Below are positions 38,001-48,945 of a stretch of 64,000 nt of DNA, piece by piece. The notes under the pieces were generated by a model. It saw only the letters and a list, made by a program, of their open reading frames with translations, searched no databases and was not told where the DNA came from. This stretch comes from Dioscorea cayenensis subsp. rotundata (lineage: Eukaryota > Streptophyta > Magnoliopsida > Dioscoreales > Dioscoreaceae). The first letter of the stretch is position 1. Each line of letters begins with the position of its first letter. The stretch lies in NCBI RefSeq assembly GCF_009730915.1, contig NC_052484.1, forward strand, positions 2,756,054 through 2,820,053, read 5' to 3'. The position numbers and the translations under genes were made by a program.

Positions 38001-41000
38001 ATATATTTATATATATTATGAATATAAAACTTATATGATTAGTTTTTCTTTGCCTTTTTTTCTATTTTTTAAATGCATAAATACTGTAAGAAGGAACGTT
38101 AGGTTTTTGGTTGTTATATGTAATTTTTAAAAATTTAAGTGCTTGTATGAAAACTTTCAATGACTTGTGAGAATAGGAGAAATAATTTGTATATGTCATT
38201 AGTAAAGGAGTATAAGGATATATATAGAGAAATACTAGGGTTTTGTGGTATGGGCCCAATATGGCCCATTAACCAAATATAAACTATAACATAACCCTAA
38301 CACTCCCCCTCAAGCTGGAGCATATATATCGAGCATGCCCGACTTGTTACACTAGATTACTAAAGACTTTAACATTTAAACCTTTGGTGAAGATATCCAT
38401 GCGGTTAGCTCGAGACGATCGGGTATACTGGTGATAGAGATGACTCCTTGAGTACCATATCACGAACATAGTGACAATCAACCTCCACGTGCTTGATGCG
38501 CTCATGGAATGTTGGATTATTTTGCAATGAAGATGGCGGCCTGGTTATCACACAACATCTGCGATAGGTATTGTGATAGGGAATCCCAACTCGGATAGAA
38601 AAGAGCGCACCCAGAACCATCTCACGAGTGCATGCCCGTGCCATCGATCTATACTGCATCGCACTCGATCTCGAAACCACATTCGTTTCTTGCTTAGCCA
38701 AGTAACCAAGTTTCACCGACATACGTCTGAAGCCCGACGTAGACTTTTACGTCTCCTCTATCACCGAGCCTGACCCGAGTCGAATATCTTTCTGCAACAT
38801 CTAGGTGACTTTGATTCTTGTAGAGAAGACATTTGTCGGGTGCTCCTTTAACATATGCAAGAACCCTCAGAGCACCATGCCGAGTGAACTTCTCGTGGCT
38901 CATGCGTAAAAAGCCCGACTCGAGGAGTCCAGCTAGCGTAACATATATCAAGGCGAGTGACGATTAGATAAATGAGCTTGCCAATCAAACGTCTCAGTAT
39001 TGACCGAGATCTTTTGAGAAATGGGGAAGATGTCTCCCCAAAAAGGGTGGTGAGCGCTTTCAATAGGTGTATTCTCCGGTTTACTAACCCAATAAACCCA
39101 GTCTCCTCAAGTAAGTCCAACACATACTTCCGCTGTGAGGCGTCATCTTTCCTTTAGCATATGCGAAACTCAATACCAAGGAAGTATCCGGGTCGTCCAT
39201 GTCTCGGGTGTAACGAAATGCTTCATTAAATGCTCCTTAGTTCTACAGATTCCACGACGATCACTACCCGTCAACAAGATGTCATCGACATATACCGCAA
39301 GTACAACACAACCCAGGATGAAGTGTTCTTATAGAACAGAATGATCCACATTACACTGCGAAAACCATACGCAGACTGCAATTACACTAAATTTGTCAAA
39401 CCATGCACGAGGACTTTGTTTCGGGACCATAGATCGCTTTCTTGAGATGGGCGAGACTAGATTCTCCCCACGAGCGACATACTCAGGAGGTTGTTCCATA
39501 AACACGATCTCAACTAAGTCTCCATGAGAAAGGCATTCTTCACATCAAGTTGACGAGTGTCCATGATCGATTCATAGCTACCGACGATGAGAATGCGAAT
39601 GGAATTTAGGCGAGCAATCGGTGAAAAAAAGTCTCGAGCATAATCAACACCATAAGTCCGAGTAAAACCACGGGCCACTAGCGGAGCTTTGTAGCGATCA
39701 AGCTGTACCATCCGCTTTGTGCTTGATAGAGAGACCCATCGTGCAGTGATGACCGGCATCGGCAGGCGAGGCACTAGCGCCCATGTACCACGAGATCTCA
39801 AGGCTTCCATTTCCTCATTTATTGCCGTTTGGCATTGTGGAAGCAAACGCGCATCCTGGTAGTTCCTGGGAATTGACTCAGCAGACAAGGAAAAAGCAAA
39901 TGTGCGGAAGGACGGGTGAAGATTATCATAAGAAACAAAAAGGGAGATGGTATGTTTAGTACAAGAACGAATACCTTTGCGAAAGGCAATGGGAAGATCA
40001 AGAGACGGATCTGTATGGTCCGGGGAGAGGACAGGAGTGGGCGGAGCTGGCGGTGGTACACGTTGGCGTCGATGATAAACCTGTCCAAAACGACCAACAT
40101 CTGTATCCAATGGAGGAGGCGTCACACTAGGCATAGTCACAGGTGGAGGGACCTAGACAGGGATGGGGAGAACAATATCAGATGACGTAATTAACATATC
40201 GTGAGAAACTGAATCAGAGAAATGATTGAGACTCAAAAAACGTGACATCCATAGACACAAAATACTTCCGACTAGTCGGATGAAACAACCGGTATCCACG
40301 TTGGGTGCGGGAATAACCAACAAAAACACATTTAAGCTCACGCGGGCGCAACTTGTCCAAACTAGGAGTTAAATCTTGAACAAAACCAACACTGACCCGA
40401 AAAACACGAGGGGATAAGTGAAACAACTCGGTATTAGGTAGAAGGCGACGTAAAAGGAACCTCTCCCCTAAAGGGTGCAGAAGGCATACGATTAATAAGA
40501 TGAGCTGCGAGTCGAGATAGCATCGAGACCACAAATACATAGGGAACATTACGCTCTACCAAGAGAGTGCGTGCAACATCCAAGATGTGACGATGCTTTC
40601 TTTCGACTACTCCATTTTTGTTGAGAGGTGTGTGGACGGGTGGTTTGATGAATAATTCCAAAGGGCATCATAAAAGAATTTCTGACGGAAGAGACAAATT
40701 CTAAAAGCATTATCGATGCGAAGATATTTGAGAACAATGGAAAATTGATTTTTTTATTTCCAAAAATGAATTTTTTGAAGGACATCGCTAATAGACCGAC
40801 GGTCTTTTAACAAATATACCCAAGACACTTGGGAAAAAAATCATCAACAAACACAACATAGTAACGATGACCCAGAAATAGACGCGACCTTAGAAGGTCC
40901 CCAAACATCACAATGAACTAAATCAAATAACGACCGACTAGACACTAGAGTAGAACGTTTAAAGGTAGCACGATGATGTTTACTCAATCGACACGACTCA

Positions 41001-44000
41001 CATAAACGACTCGACCCAAATCCAAGGCAAAAGTTTCTGTCGAAGACGACTAAGAGAAAGGTGACCCAATCTACGAGTGCCATATGAGTGATGACTCGGA
41101 GTCAGAAACAGATGCTGCTAAACCACGAGGAATATCATCACGCACTAACGTATATACGCCCGTCACCGCGATTACGCCCTCAAACCAATCCTCTTCCCCG
41201 TCTGCGGATCCTCGAAAAAAATACGATGAAAAAGGAAAAAAATGTTACACTACAATTCAAATGTTTGGTGATCGCAGAAACGGATAGCAAGTTGATTGGA
41301 AATTCAGGTACATAAAGGACATTATTTAGTCTAAGTCGAGAGGAAGCTCGCTGACAACTCCCTCTCCCGGGACACTAAAGCACGATCGTCCATCGGCAAT
41401 TGCCACAGAATGAAAAATAGATGGAGAAAGATTTTTTGGAAAAAGGGTTTTTGTACCTATCATGTGAGGAAGAGGCCCCGAGTCGATAATCCAGGGAGCG
41501 TCACGGAAGCAAGAAAGGCATTACCCGAGGAAGCGGAAGAAGAGGCGTGGTGTGAGACGCGTGCCACGAGTCAGCTGGAACCGTGCAAAGTCAGCCTGAG
41601 AGATAGTGATAAACTGTTCAGCACTAGTGGGTGACGGATCGACCATCCTCGGTACTAGCATTGGCCAGCCGCGGCGACCATGCTTATCCCAACAACGATC
41701 CTCGGTGTGGCTGGCCGTCGACGAAAGGTACACACAAACCTATTCCAAGAATCACCACGGCCGGCTCCTCGACCACCACGAGGGAGCCTTTACCACCACG
41801 CCCACGAGAAACTAGCAAAGCGGACTGATCAGAGGACACAACGGGCGATGGAGATGTGGATGTAGAAGACAGGCGAAGCACGCGAGCATAAACAGCAGCA
41901 AGATCAGGCATTCTCTCAGAACTCATAATAGAGCCCTTCACCTGGTTTTGCATCTCGAGGGGAGCCTGGGAAAGATATCGCGATGATCGCAACTTCATTC
42001 CGAGTAACGACGAAGGTGGCGGATCAAGAACTAATGGTCGGTAAATATCCAGACTCATCCAACAGAGCTACGGATGTGAGTGAAGAGCGAGGGGCGATGA
42101 CGATCGCCTTGACGGGTTGTAAACAGTTGCTCATACAACTCAAAAACACGAGAGATATTATTTTCATTTCCATATGTTAATCTGCACATCTCCCAAATTG
42201 CCTTTGCAGTAGTCAACATCACCACATTTCGGGCAATATCCGGCTCCATACTACCGGTCAACCATGAGCGCACTGCAGCATCCTCAGCAAGCCAATCAGC
42301 ATACTTGGCATCCTTCGAGTCCGGCGGATCTGCCGTGAGGTACGACGATTTTTTATGAGACGTAAGGAACTGCTCAAATCTCTGCGCCCAAAAAACATAG
42401 TTCCTTCCATCCAACTTTTGCGAGGTACAATGGAGATTCTTAACTAAAGAATCATGAAACGAAGACATGACGACGATAAGACAAATCCTTCAGCAACAAG
42501 ACAAGGGCATCACTGGTGAGGGCTGAGGAACATCACCAGGTGCCCATAGACCAACAAGAACGGCAAGAGATGAATAACGGCTGGTGGTAGAGGTGGCGGC
42601 GGTGGGTGGAAGACTAGGGTTTGGAGTGGCGGTGGCGGCGGCGGCAGCGGCGGCTAGGGTTTAACCTAGAGCTCTAGTACCATGTGAGAATAGGAGAAAT
42701 AATTTGTATATGTCATTAGTAAAGGAGTATAAGGATATATATAGAGAAATACTAGGGTTTTGTGGTATGGGCCCAATATGGCCCATTAACCAAATATAAA
42801 CTATAACATAACTCTAACATGACTAATGGGCTTTGTCATTTCTTGTTTAAAAATATTAGGTTGTGTTTTTAAAAATCTTGTGAACGAGTGAAACAAATTC
42901 AACTTTTGAGACTGTACAAAGGAATTTTTTTTAAAAAATATGCAAAAAATTAACCATTTTATCAAGGACATACAAGATACAAAAAAAAAAGCCTTTTATT
43001 TATATTTTATTCACATTGAGTTGAATTCACATGATCATTTCATGTTACCCAGAATTTGTTGTTGAGCTTTGGAATATGTTCTGTAGCTTATGCAAATATT
43101 TAGTTGCTTAATAATTTGTGTTTTTCATTCTTGATTCCTCTCAGGACATGTTTAAATGTGTGATGTTTTTACTGATTTTTTTCCTTCTTGTGGTATATTG
43201 ATGATAATGAAAATGATGTTTTAGGTACATCGGGGGACAGTTACTTGCTTAGCATCTCTGCTGGTTTGCAATGCGATATTTAATTCAATTATTAAGATTG
43301 CGGACGGAATAAATGTAATGACTTCTTCTTTTTAAATAACAACTGAAGAAATACGGTTTTAACTGTTTGTCCACCGATCTTTGTAGTACTACGACATCAG
43401 GAAGCAATGTGAGGGGATCTCTGTTATGATTTTTTTCGAACATGGAAAAATTCCTCAACCTTAAATCTGTTAGAAAGTCTCTTGGAGTCGGTGACATAGA
43501 GTTCATTTCGTGCAGTCCCACTGTTTACCAGGCGATGCTTACCGACTGGATGAGGAATTTGGAAGTTGGTATTCCTGCTCTACTTGAGGACGGCGTGAAG
43601 GTCCTCATTTATGCCGGGGAGTATGATCTTATATGCAACTGGCTCGGTAAAACTACTACCTTAATGCTATGTATTTGCGCATCGTTGATTCACTTCTCAT
43701 ACTCTTTAGATTGTCTTGATTTTTAATTGTTTCTACTTTTCATTTGGCTTCGAGAAGTTTATTCCGATACTTTTGGAAAGTGCAATACTATGAGCGAAAT
43801 AATTGCGAAAGATAAAGTTAAATCATTTCATTTGAGCAGGAAATTCAAGGTGGGTACATTCCATGGAGTGGTCCGGTCAGCAAAAGTTTGTCTCATCATC
43901 GGAGCTTCCATTCACTGTCGATGGAGCTGAAGCAGGACTCTTGAAAACTTATGGACCACTAAGTTTTCTCAAGGTATATCTTGTTAACGCCAACCAAACA

Positions 44001-44292
44001 TATTACCTATGCCCAACTCAATCCAAAAAGCTTAAGTTGATAGAATGAGAAACCCCAGTCTTATATATTCAAATGTATATTTTTCTAAAATTAATTGATG
44101 TGGGATTATTAGTTATTCTATCATAAATAAGTCTTGTGTTGTTAATTGGTACTTGTTGATTGATAGGTTCATGATGCCGGGCACATGGTCCCGATGGATC
44201 AGCCGAAGGCTGCATTAGAGATGCTGAAAAGGTGGACTCGAGGGGAGCTTGCTCAGTATTCTGAAAGCAATGAACTTCATGCCGAAATTTAA
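35090..44292 (+). CDS. Serine carboxypeptidase-like protein (peptidase S10), frame broken in exons 6-7
   Basis: Secreted or vacuolar S10 carboxypeptidase removing C-terminal residues, closest to the plant SCPL47-49/carboxypeptidase III type. Exons: 35090-35406, 36030-36198, 36610-36729, 37438-37581, 37654-37804, 43225-43314, 43387-43646, 43840-43973, 44167-44292. A signal peptide occupies residues 1-26. Family motifs are [11 protein letters not shown] (exon 2), [11 protein letters not shown] (exon 3), catalytic Ser in [10 protein letters not shown] (exon 4), catalytic Asp in [11 protein letters not shown] (exon 7) and catalytic His in [11 protein letters not shown] (exon 9). As written, exon 6 has a run of five G (43232-43236) where the family frame needs four, giving a stop at 43281 and a product of about 319 aa without Asp and His. 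Exon 7 is also shifted by net +1 between about 43400 and 43440. Exons 8-9 are open. Either an unpolished assembly or a gene recently lost. Intron 5 contains a 4.65-kb copia element. Confidence 0.85.
36731..36940. repeat. 70-bp tandem repeat, 3 copies, starting at a splice donor
   Basis: Three copies of exactly 70 bp: 36731-36800, 36801-36870 and 36871-36940. Each starts tatgaat, contains ataataactt and tgttaat, and ends tctg[g/c]ca. The first copy begins one base into SCPL intron 3, so the unit includes part of the donor sequence (gtatgaat). Copies differ at scattered positions. Confidence 0.9.
38161..38165. repeat. Target site duplication tgact, left copy
   Basis: tgact directly precedes the left LTR and the same 5 bases follow the right LTR at 42820-42824, the size expected for copia integration. 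Confidence 0.9.
38166..38302 (-). mobile_element. 3' LTR (left) of the copia element in SCPL intron 5
   Basis: 137 bp with TG...CA ends, identical to 42683-42819 except for one base (C at 38296, T in the other copy). In the element's own direction this is the 3' LTR. A polypurine tract (ttgagggggag, minus strand) adjoins it at 38303-38313. Confidence 0.95.
42671..42682 (-). other. Primer-binding site of the copia element
   Basis: Minus-strand tggtactagagc directly inside the 5' LTR. It differs from the usual plant initiator-Met tRNA complement tggtatcagagc by a ct/tc swap. Confidence 0.6.
42683..42819 (-). mobile_element. 5' LTR (right) of the copia element in SCPL intron 5
   Basis: 137 bp, 136/137 identical to 38166-38302. 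It contains, like its partner, an agggtttt/telo-box-like motif (42751-42760) and two site-II-like elements tgggccc and ggccca near 42768-42785. It is the promoter-bearing LTR for transcription toward lower coordinates. Confidence 0.95.
42820..42824. repeat. Target site duplication tgact, right copy
   Basis: Perfect match of the 5 bases at 38161-38165, directly after the right LTR. Confidence 0.9.
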
Positions 44293-44559
44293 TATATCTA
44301 ATTACGGCAAAAATTTAATACTACTAATTAATCACTTATCGCTAACTATGAAATGGTGAGATGATAAAAACATTTCTGCTTGTTTTTTTCTTGTTTTTTT
44401 TTCTGATGGAATGAGAGAAAAATGCAAATGTATTTGCAGATAAACTTGAATATATATGTTTCAGATGTGCTGGGTTGTGAAATGTTTCTGTGAAAATTGT
44501 TGTTTTGAAGTATGGTCAATTATTTTATTTTATTTTATTATTAATAGACAACAAGTGCT

Positions 44560-44755
44560 CTTTATTTAAAGGATTGTCAAAGGGACAGACAGGTATGGAG
44601 GTGCATCAGTCTGGAGGGGTGAAACTAATGTTTCTCTTTTAAAAGATTCACACCTAGGCCCGTGAACAGTGCATAAACAGTATTATCGGGGGAAGAATTC
44701 GAACCCTTGTCCTCATTCTTGCACTCTTGTGTCATACTATTGGGCTATTCAATAA
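44560..44755 (-). mobile_element. tRNA-derived SINE-like element
   Basis: On the minus strand an A-box-like tagcccaatag (about 44742-44752) is followed about 40 nt later by a B-box-like gggttcgaattcttcc (about 44692-44707). The spacing and order fit an internal Pol III promoter. Downstream comes ataatactgtttatgcactg, which resembles the agtactgta block of the repeats at 30470 and 46323. No terminal poly-A and no clear target duplication were found. Confidence 0.55.
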
Positions 44756-46261
44756 TTGACAAGTATGCTCAATTTGGTTTGCGATTTGGAAATTTGGAAT
44801 TAGATTAAATTGCTTAAATTTTGGCTCATTGTTCATTTTGATCCCTGAAATTTAAGAAATTGTGATTTTGGTTCACAAATTCTAAAATTATTATTATTAT
44901 TTTTCGGAGATAAGTTGAAGAAATATATTTGGTATTTTAGGATCTCGGAGTTTATATTAATGTATAATTTTATTATTTGTGTATAAGTGGATAAGTCACA
45001 TTACATGTGAGTTGAGAGGCTTGAACCAGGCTCCTCAGTAAGGATACAAATACTTTACACAATGGTTCAGTGTTAGTGTTAATAAATCAAAAATTGATTA
45101 GCATTTCATGTTTTATTAGATGTTTGAATTCAATTTATTTTATTTTTTAAGTTTATGGAAAATACTTAAGAAAGAAAATCTTCCGGTTAATGGTACTCTA
45201 ATGAAATGATTGTTTTATATTTTATAGAAAGAACCACACTCTATGTTTTACTCAAGAGAGCCAGTGTCAATATATTAAGAAGTGGTCTTAACCATCATGA
45301 AATTTTCCTGTTTTATTTTGGTAGAGAGCTTCCCAAGTGGTTGATGAAGATCTTCAGAGTCAGTGGTTTTGTTTGTTAATCTCTTTATGTTGTTTCTTCT
45401 GTTGTGTTAGTTTATTTCTCTTTGTTTTATTTTGTTTGTTTAATTGTATCTTAAACTCTCTTGTACTTTGTTTTTATTATTAATAAAATAGTTCTACTAG
45501 TTTTTTCCCTCAATATATATATATATATATTATGAAGTGGTTGTCGCCTAAAAAAAATTATGTTTTATTTGATGTTTTATTTTTATTTATTTTATTTTTT
45601 AAGTGTATAGAAAAACTTAAGAAGAAAAATCTTCAAGCCGTAAGTTAACATTACCCTGCCGGAATTTTTTTTTTTGGTATATTCTAAAATAAATATTAGA
45701 AAGCATAAGACAGAAAAGTTTGGGTCTTAATTTCCATCCAAAGTTGTCGGTGTTACCAAACTTGTTAGCTTTGCATGCCTGCTTATTTTTCTCTTTTAGA
45801 CTTCCATCTTATTGGCCTACTACTATGACTTTTTTTTTATTTATTTTTATTTTTATTTTATTATTTATTTATTATATTATTTTTATTGAGACAGAATCAG
45901 TGAGATTGCAACCAATCATAAAACATTTCTTGTTTACTAACAAGCATCATGGTCCACTTTGTTACTTTTATTTTATCAATTTAATATTTATTTAATTATT
46001 GTTGGGTGATGAATTATAATATTCAACTATGTTGCTTTTCAAATACATCAACATCTTTTTAAAAATTTGTTTAAAAAAAGTATGCAAATAATAAAATAAA
46101 TATATAAAATAATCTCTTTAATTCTTATTTTAATCAATTGGAATATTACTTTTTTTTTTAAATAAATTCTTAATGGCAGCCTTTTTTTTTTACAAGGAAC
46201 AACACTATAAGTCTATTACCAAAAAAAAATAATTTATTATATAAATGCCATAAGACAACCA

Positions 46262-46420
46262 TTGCCTGGTGTAATGGTTAGTCACATGAGTGGCAGATGG
46301 ACATTGTTGAATCCTTACATGTAGTACTGTAGTAGTAATTTTTATCCGGTGTTTGTAGGCTCAAGCACTATTTATAGTACTGTTCAAGTGCCAAATTTGA
46401 TGGTAAACCACAACGTAAGC
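46262..46420 (+). mobile_element. SINE-like element
   Basis: tgcctggtgtaatggttag (A-box-like) is followed by ttgttgaatccttaca (B-box-like) and agtactgtagtagtaa. It shares the B-box side and the agtactgta block with the remnant at 30398. This supports a dispersed SINE family with several members in the window. Confidence 0.5.
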
Positions 46421-47218
46421 AAAAATGTGAACTTTTGAAACCTTCCTCCCACAGTAATGTTTATAAACATTGTTCACAAACTCTAGATTAGGATTTAGTA
46501 TTGTTTATTAGTACTGTTTTCTCCCCTGATATGGCCCTGATATGGATCTTTTGTGAAAGATAAAGTGTTTTCATTTCTCTCTAGGGTTGCATATCAAAGA
46601 TGATTTATTTTTAGGGGTCATTAAGCCACACCAACTGGTGTACTTCTATAAACGTTTGTCTTTTTGACCGCAACACGATGCTTGTCGTTTTTGTATAAAA
46701 AAAAAAAAAAACTAGTTCATTAACTGGGTCTTGTTTTAATTATGAAATATATACTTAATTATATTTGCACTCCATGGAATGTGTCTTCATAATTAAATTT
46801 TTATAATCAAAAAGAAGATTTCAAATGATTCATAGTTGTCTGAAAGGGAAACAATGAGTTTTAAAGTACAAACCAAAGGATTTCATATGATTTTTGAATG
46901 TTCATTAAAAACTTAATTAACTCTATATTAGCCACTTAATAAAATTCTAATAAACAATAAGAATAAAAAAAAAATATAAACATAGTTGACATTTCAATAT
47001 GAGCAAATATAATTAAAGTCCAAGAATTACAACACCTCATCTAGTTTCATTGTCACCTAATTATTATGAGTAGTTGCAATAATTCCTTATTATATCTTAC
47101 TTAATTTTTTAATTGCAAAACCAACTACTCTCAAAGGACTAAGAATTCTTTAAAAGGTGGTCATTTTTTGTGAGATCTTATCATCAATTAAGGAATTAGA
47201 AGTCTTAATTGGTGAACA

Positions 47219-48581
47219 ATGGTGTGTGGGAATTGTGAGAAACCAAAAAATCATTTTAAGAAAGGTTTATGGTCTCCTGAAGAGGATCAAAGATTGAAGG
47301 ATTACATTCTTAGAAATGGCCATGGATGTTGGAGTGAAGTTCCAGTGAAAGCCGGTGAGTTTGATTAATTTTATCATGTACAATGATTGGAAAAAGTTTG
47401 GCATTTTGATTCTAATATGTTGTTTGATTGGTTTATAGGATTGCAAAGGAATGGAAAAAGTTGTAGATTGAGATGGATAAATTACTTGAGACCAGGTTTA
47501 AAGCGCGGTATTTTTTCTACTGAGGAGGAGAAAATCGTCATTAATCTTCATGCATTGTTGGGTAACAAGTAAGCATTTTGATTGGAATCAAATATATCAA
47601 TATAAGTCTTGTATTAGTTAAGTTAGTAATTATGGTTATGAATATAGCAATCGGTAAAGGCGATAATTAAGAATTAATAATTACAATCAAAATCAATGTA
47701 TTAAGTTAGAAAATATAGATATGAATATATCAATAACAATGACAAAAAGGTTTTATTATATCCCAAGTAATATGATGAGAATTAATGCACATTGATTACA
47801 TTCGTAAATATGGATATGAATATATTAGTTTAGTAGAAATAACTAATTTTTGTGTCGGTGATGTTTGAGATAGTCAAAATCCGCTTAAATTCACCTAACA
47901 TATTATTGGAACCACTTTTAAGTGTTTAAAGACAGCTGTTTAAATTTTTGTAATGTAATATCATTGTCAAACTTAGTGTGACTAATGTATAACATTATAA
48001 CATGACTAGGTAAAATAGACAAACATGTCTTAAAAATATTTTTTGTCTAAATATGAAGTTTATTCTTGAATGATTATTTTAGGTGGTCACAAATAGCAAA
48101 TCATCTTCCGGGAAGAACTGATAATGAAGTGAAGAATCATTGGAACTCATACCTTAAGAAGAGAGTTAAGAATTCCCAAGAAGCATCGAAATCGAAAGAA
48201 CTCGATAACCGAAATATCGCTTGTAACCAAACTATAGAACCATTGGCATCATCTTCAATGGATTCAAGCTCTTCCGAAGGAACAACAACAACAACAATAA
48301 CAACTCAAAGTAGTTTTATTCCAAAGGTTATTTTTGCTGATTGGTTTTCAATGGAGAATGTGAATGGTGAGAGCTCATTAATGAATGGAGATACTTCTTC
48401 AATGAGTTGCATTTTGGACTTAGAACAAAATGATACTAATTTCCTTGATGGATTTGGAGAAAGTGAATGTGTTTATGGGTTTGAAGCTCAAGGACAAATG
48501 GGTTCACAAGATGGATTCTTTGATCTTTTTTATTTGGGTGATTTGTGTGGCAATTTTGATATTTCTCACAATGATGCATAA
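47219..48581 (+). CDS. R2R3-MYB transcription factor, LAF1/MYB18-like group
   Basis: Three exons, 47219-47354, 47439-47568 and 48083-48581, join in frame to 254 aa. The R2 repeat (about residues 14-64) has the regularly spaced Trp residues in [26 protein letters not shown] and [12 protein letters not shown]. The R3 repeat (about 67-115) begins GIFSTEEE, with Phe in place of the first Trp as usual, and has [20 protein letters not shown] and HWNSYLKK. Intron positions are those of most plant R2R3 genes. The C-terminal 135 residues are Ser/Thr-rich then acidic, consistent with an activation region. The R2R3 sequence is most like the LAF1/MYB18/19/45 group, some members of which act in light signalling, but the function here is not shown. 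It is convergent with the LIM gene, with 364 bp between stop codons. Confidence 0.92.
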
Positions 48582-48945
48582 AAAATAAACATTGATATTG
48601 ATGTGTATCTATGCATATTTATTGATGTGTGCTTTAACAAATGAATAAAAGCCTAATACCTTTGATTTTTTTCAATTGACCATCTAATTAATTATTCTTC
48701 TAACCATAACTTCAAATTTTTTTTTCTCATTTCTTAAGAAAAAAAAAATAACTAAAACATGAAAACCATCACCTTGATATAAAAAGCAATATCTTTGGTC
48801 AAAAGAATGTTAACACAACAAGAAAGAACAATAGTTTGAAGAGCTTGTGGTCTTCAATATCACAAACTCCAATTAATTTCCAAGTAATTGATGAAACAAA
48901 TACTATGAAATGTTGAAAAAACTATATATGTATGTATGAACCTTT

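Larger units (their letters stand above)
38166..42819 (-). mobile_element. Full-length young Ty1/copia retrotransposon in SCPL intron 5, antisense, ORF broken
   Basis: A 4654-bp element with 137-bp LTRs, 5-bp target duplication, a primer-binding site (minus strand tggtactagagc at 42671-42682, close to the initiator-Met tRNA site tggtatcagagc) and a PPT at the left LTR. On the minus strand the gag (UBN2-like, 42055-42468, with [18 protein letters not shown]) comes first. A zinc knuckle ([11 protein letters not shown], about 41690) and a GAG-pre-integrase/integrase region follow (40950-41080 and 40214-40660, including a [16 protein letters not shown] block). Reverse transcriptase starts at 39514-40140 ([30 protein letters not shown]), and RNase H-side blocks lie at 38690-39120. 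Frames change every few hundred bases, so it cannot encode a complete polyprotein as written. Removing it would cut intron 5 from 5420 to about 760 nt. Confidence 0.95.
44293..47218. other. Intergenic region between SCPL and MYB genes
   Basis: AT-rich region with SINE-like elements at about 44560-44755 (minus) and 46262-46420 (plus), a possible further tRNA-like remnant near 45000-45085 (minus, ggttcaagcc), a TA microsatellite at about 45512-45530, and A/T homopolymers. The open frame at 45720-45995 is TTTAT-rich with no protein signature. The last few hundred bases must hold the MYB promoter; I see no certain TATA box. Confidence 0.5.

Noticed and set aside
38572..42180. Several plus-strand frames in the SCPL intron
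   Set aside because: They are shadows of the minus-strand copia gag-pol; the copia motifs read only on the minus strand.
6140..44292. Functional cluster linking VPS50, transporter and carboxypeptidase
   Set aside because: The genes act in unrelated processes and lie in mixed orientations with TE-filled gaps; neighbourhood gives no functional signal.
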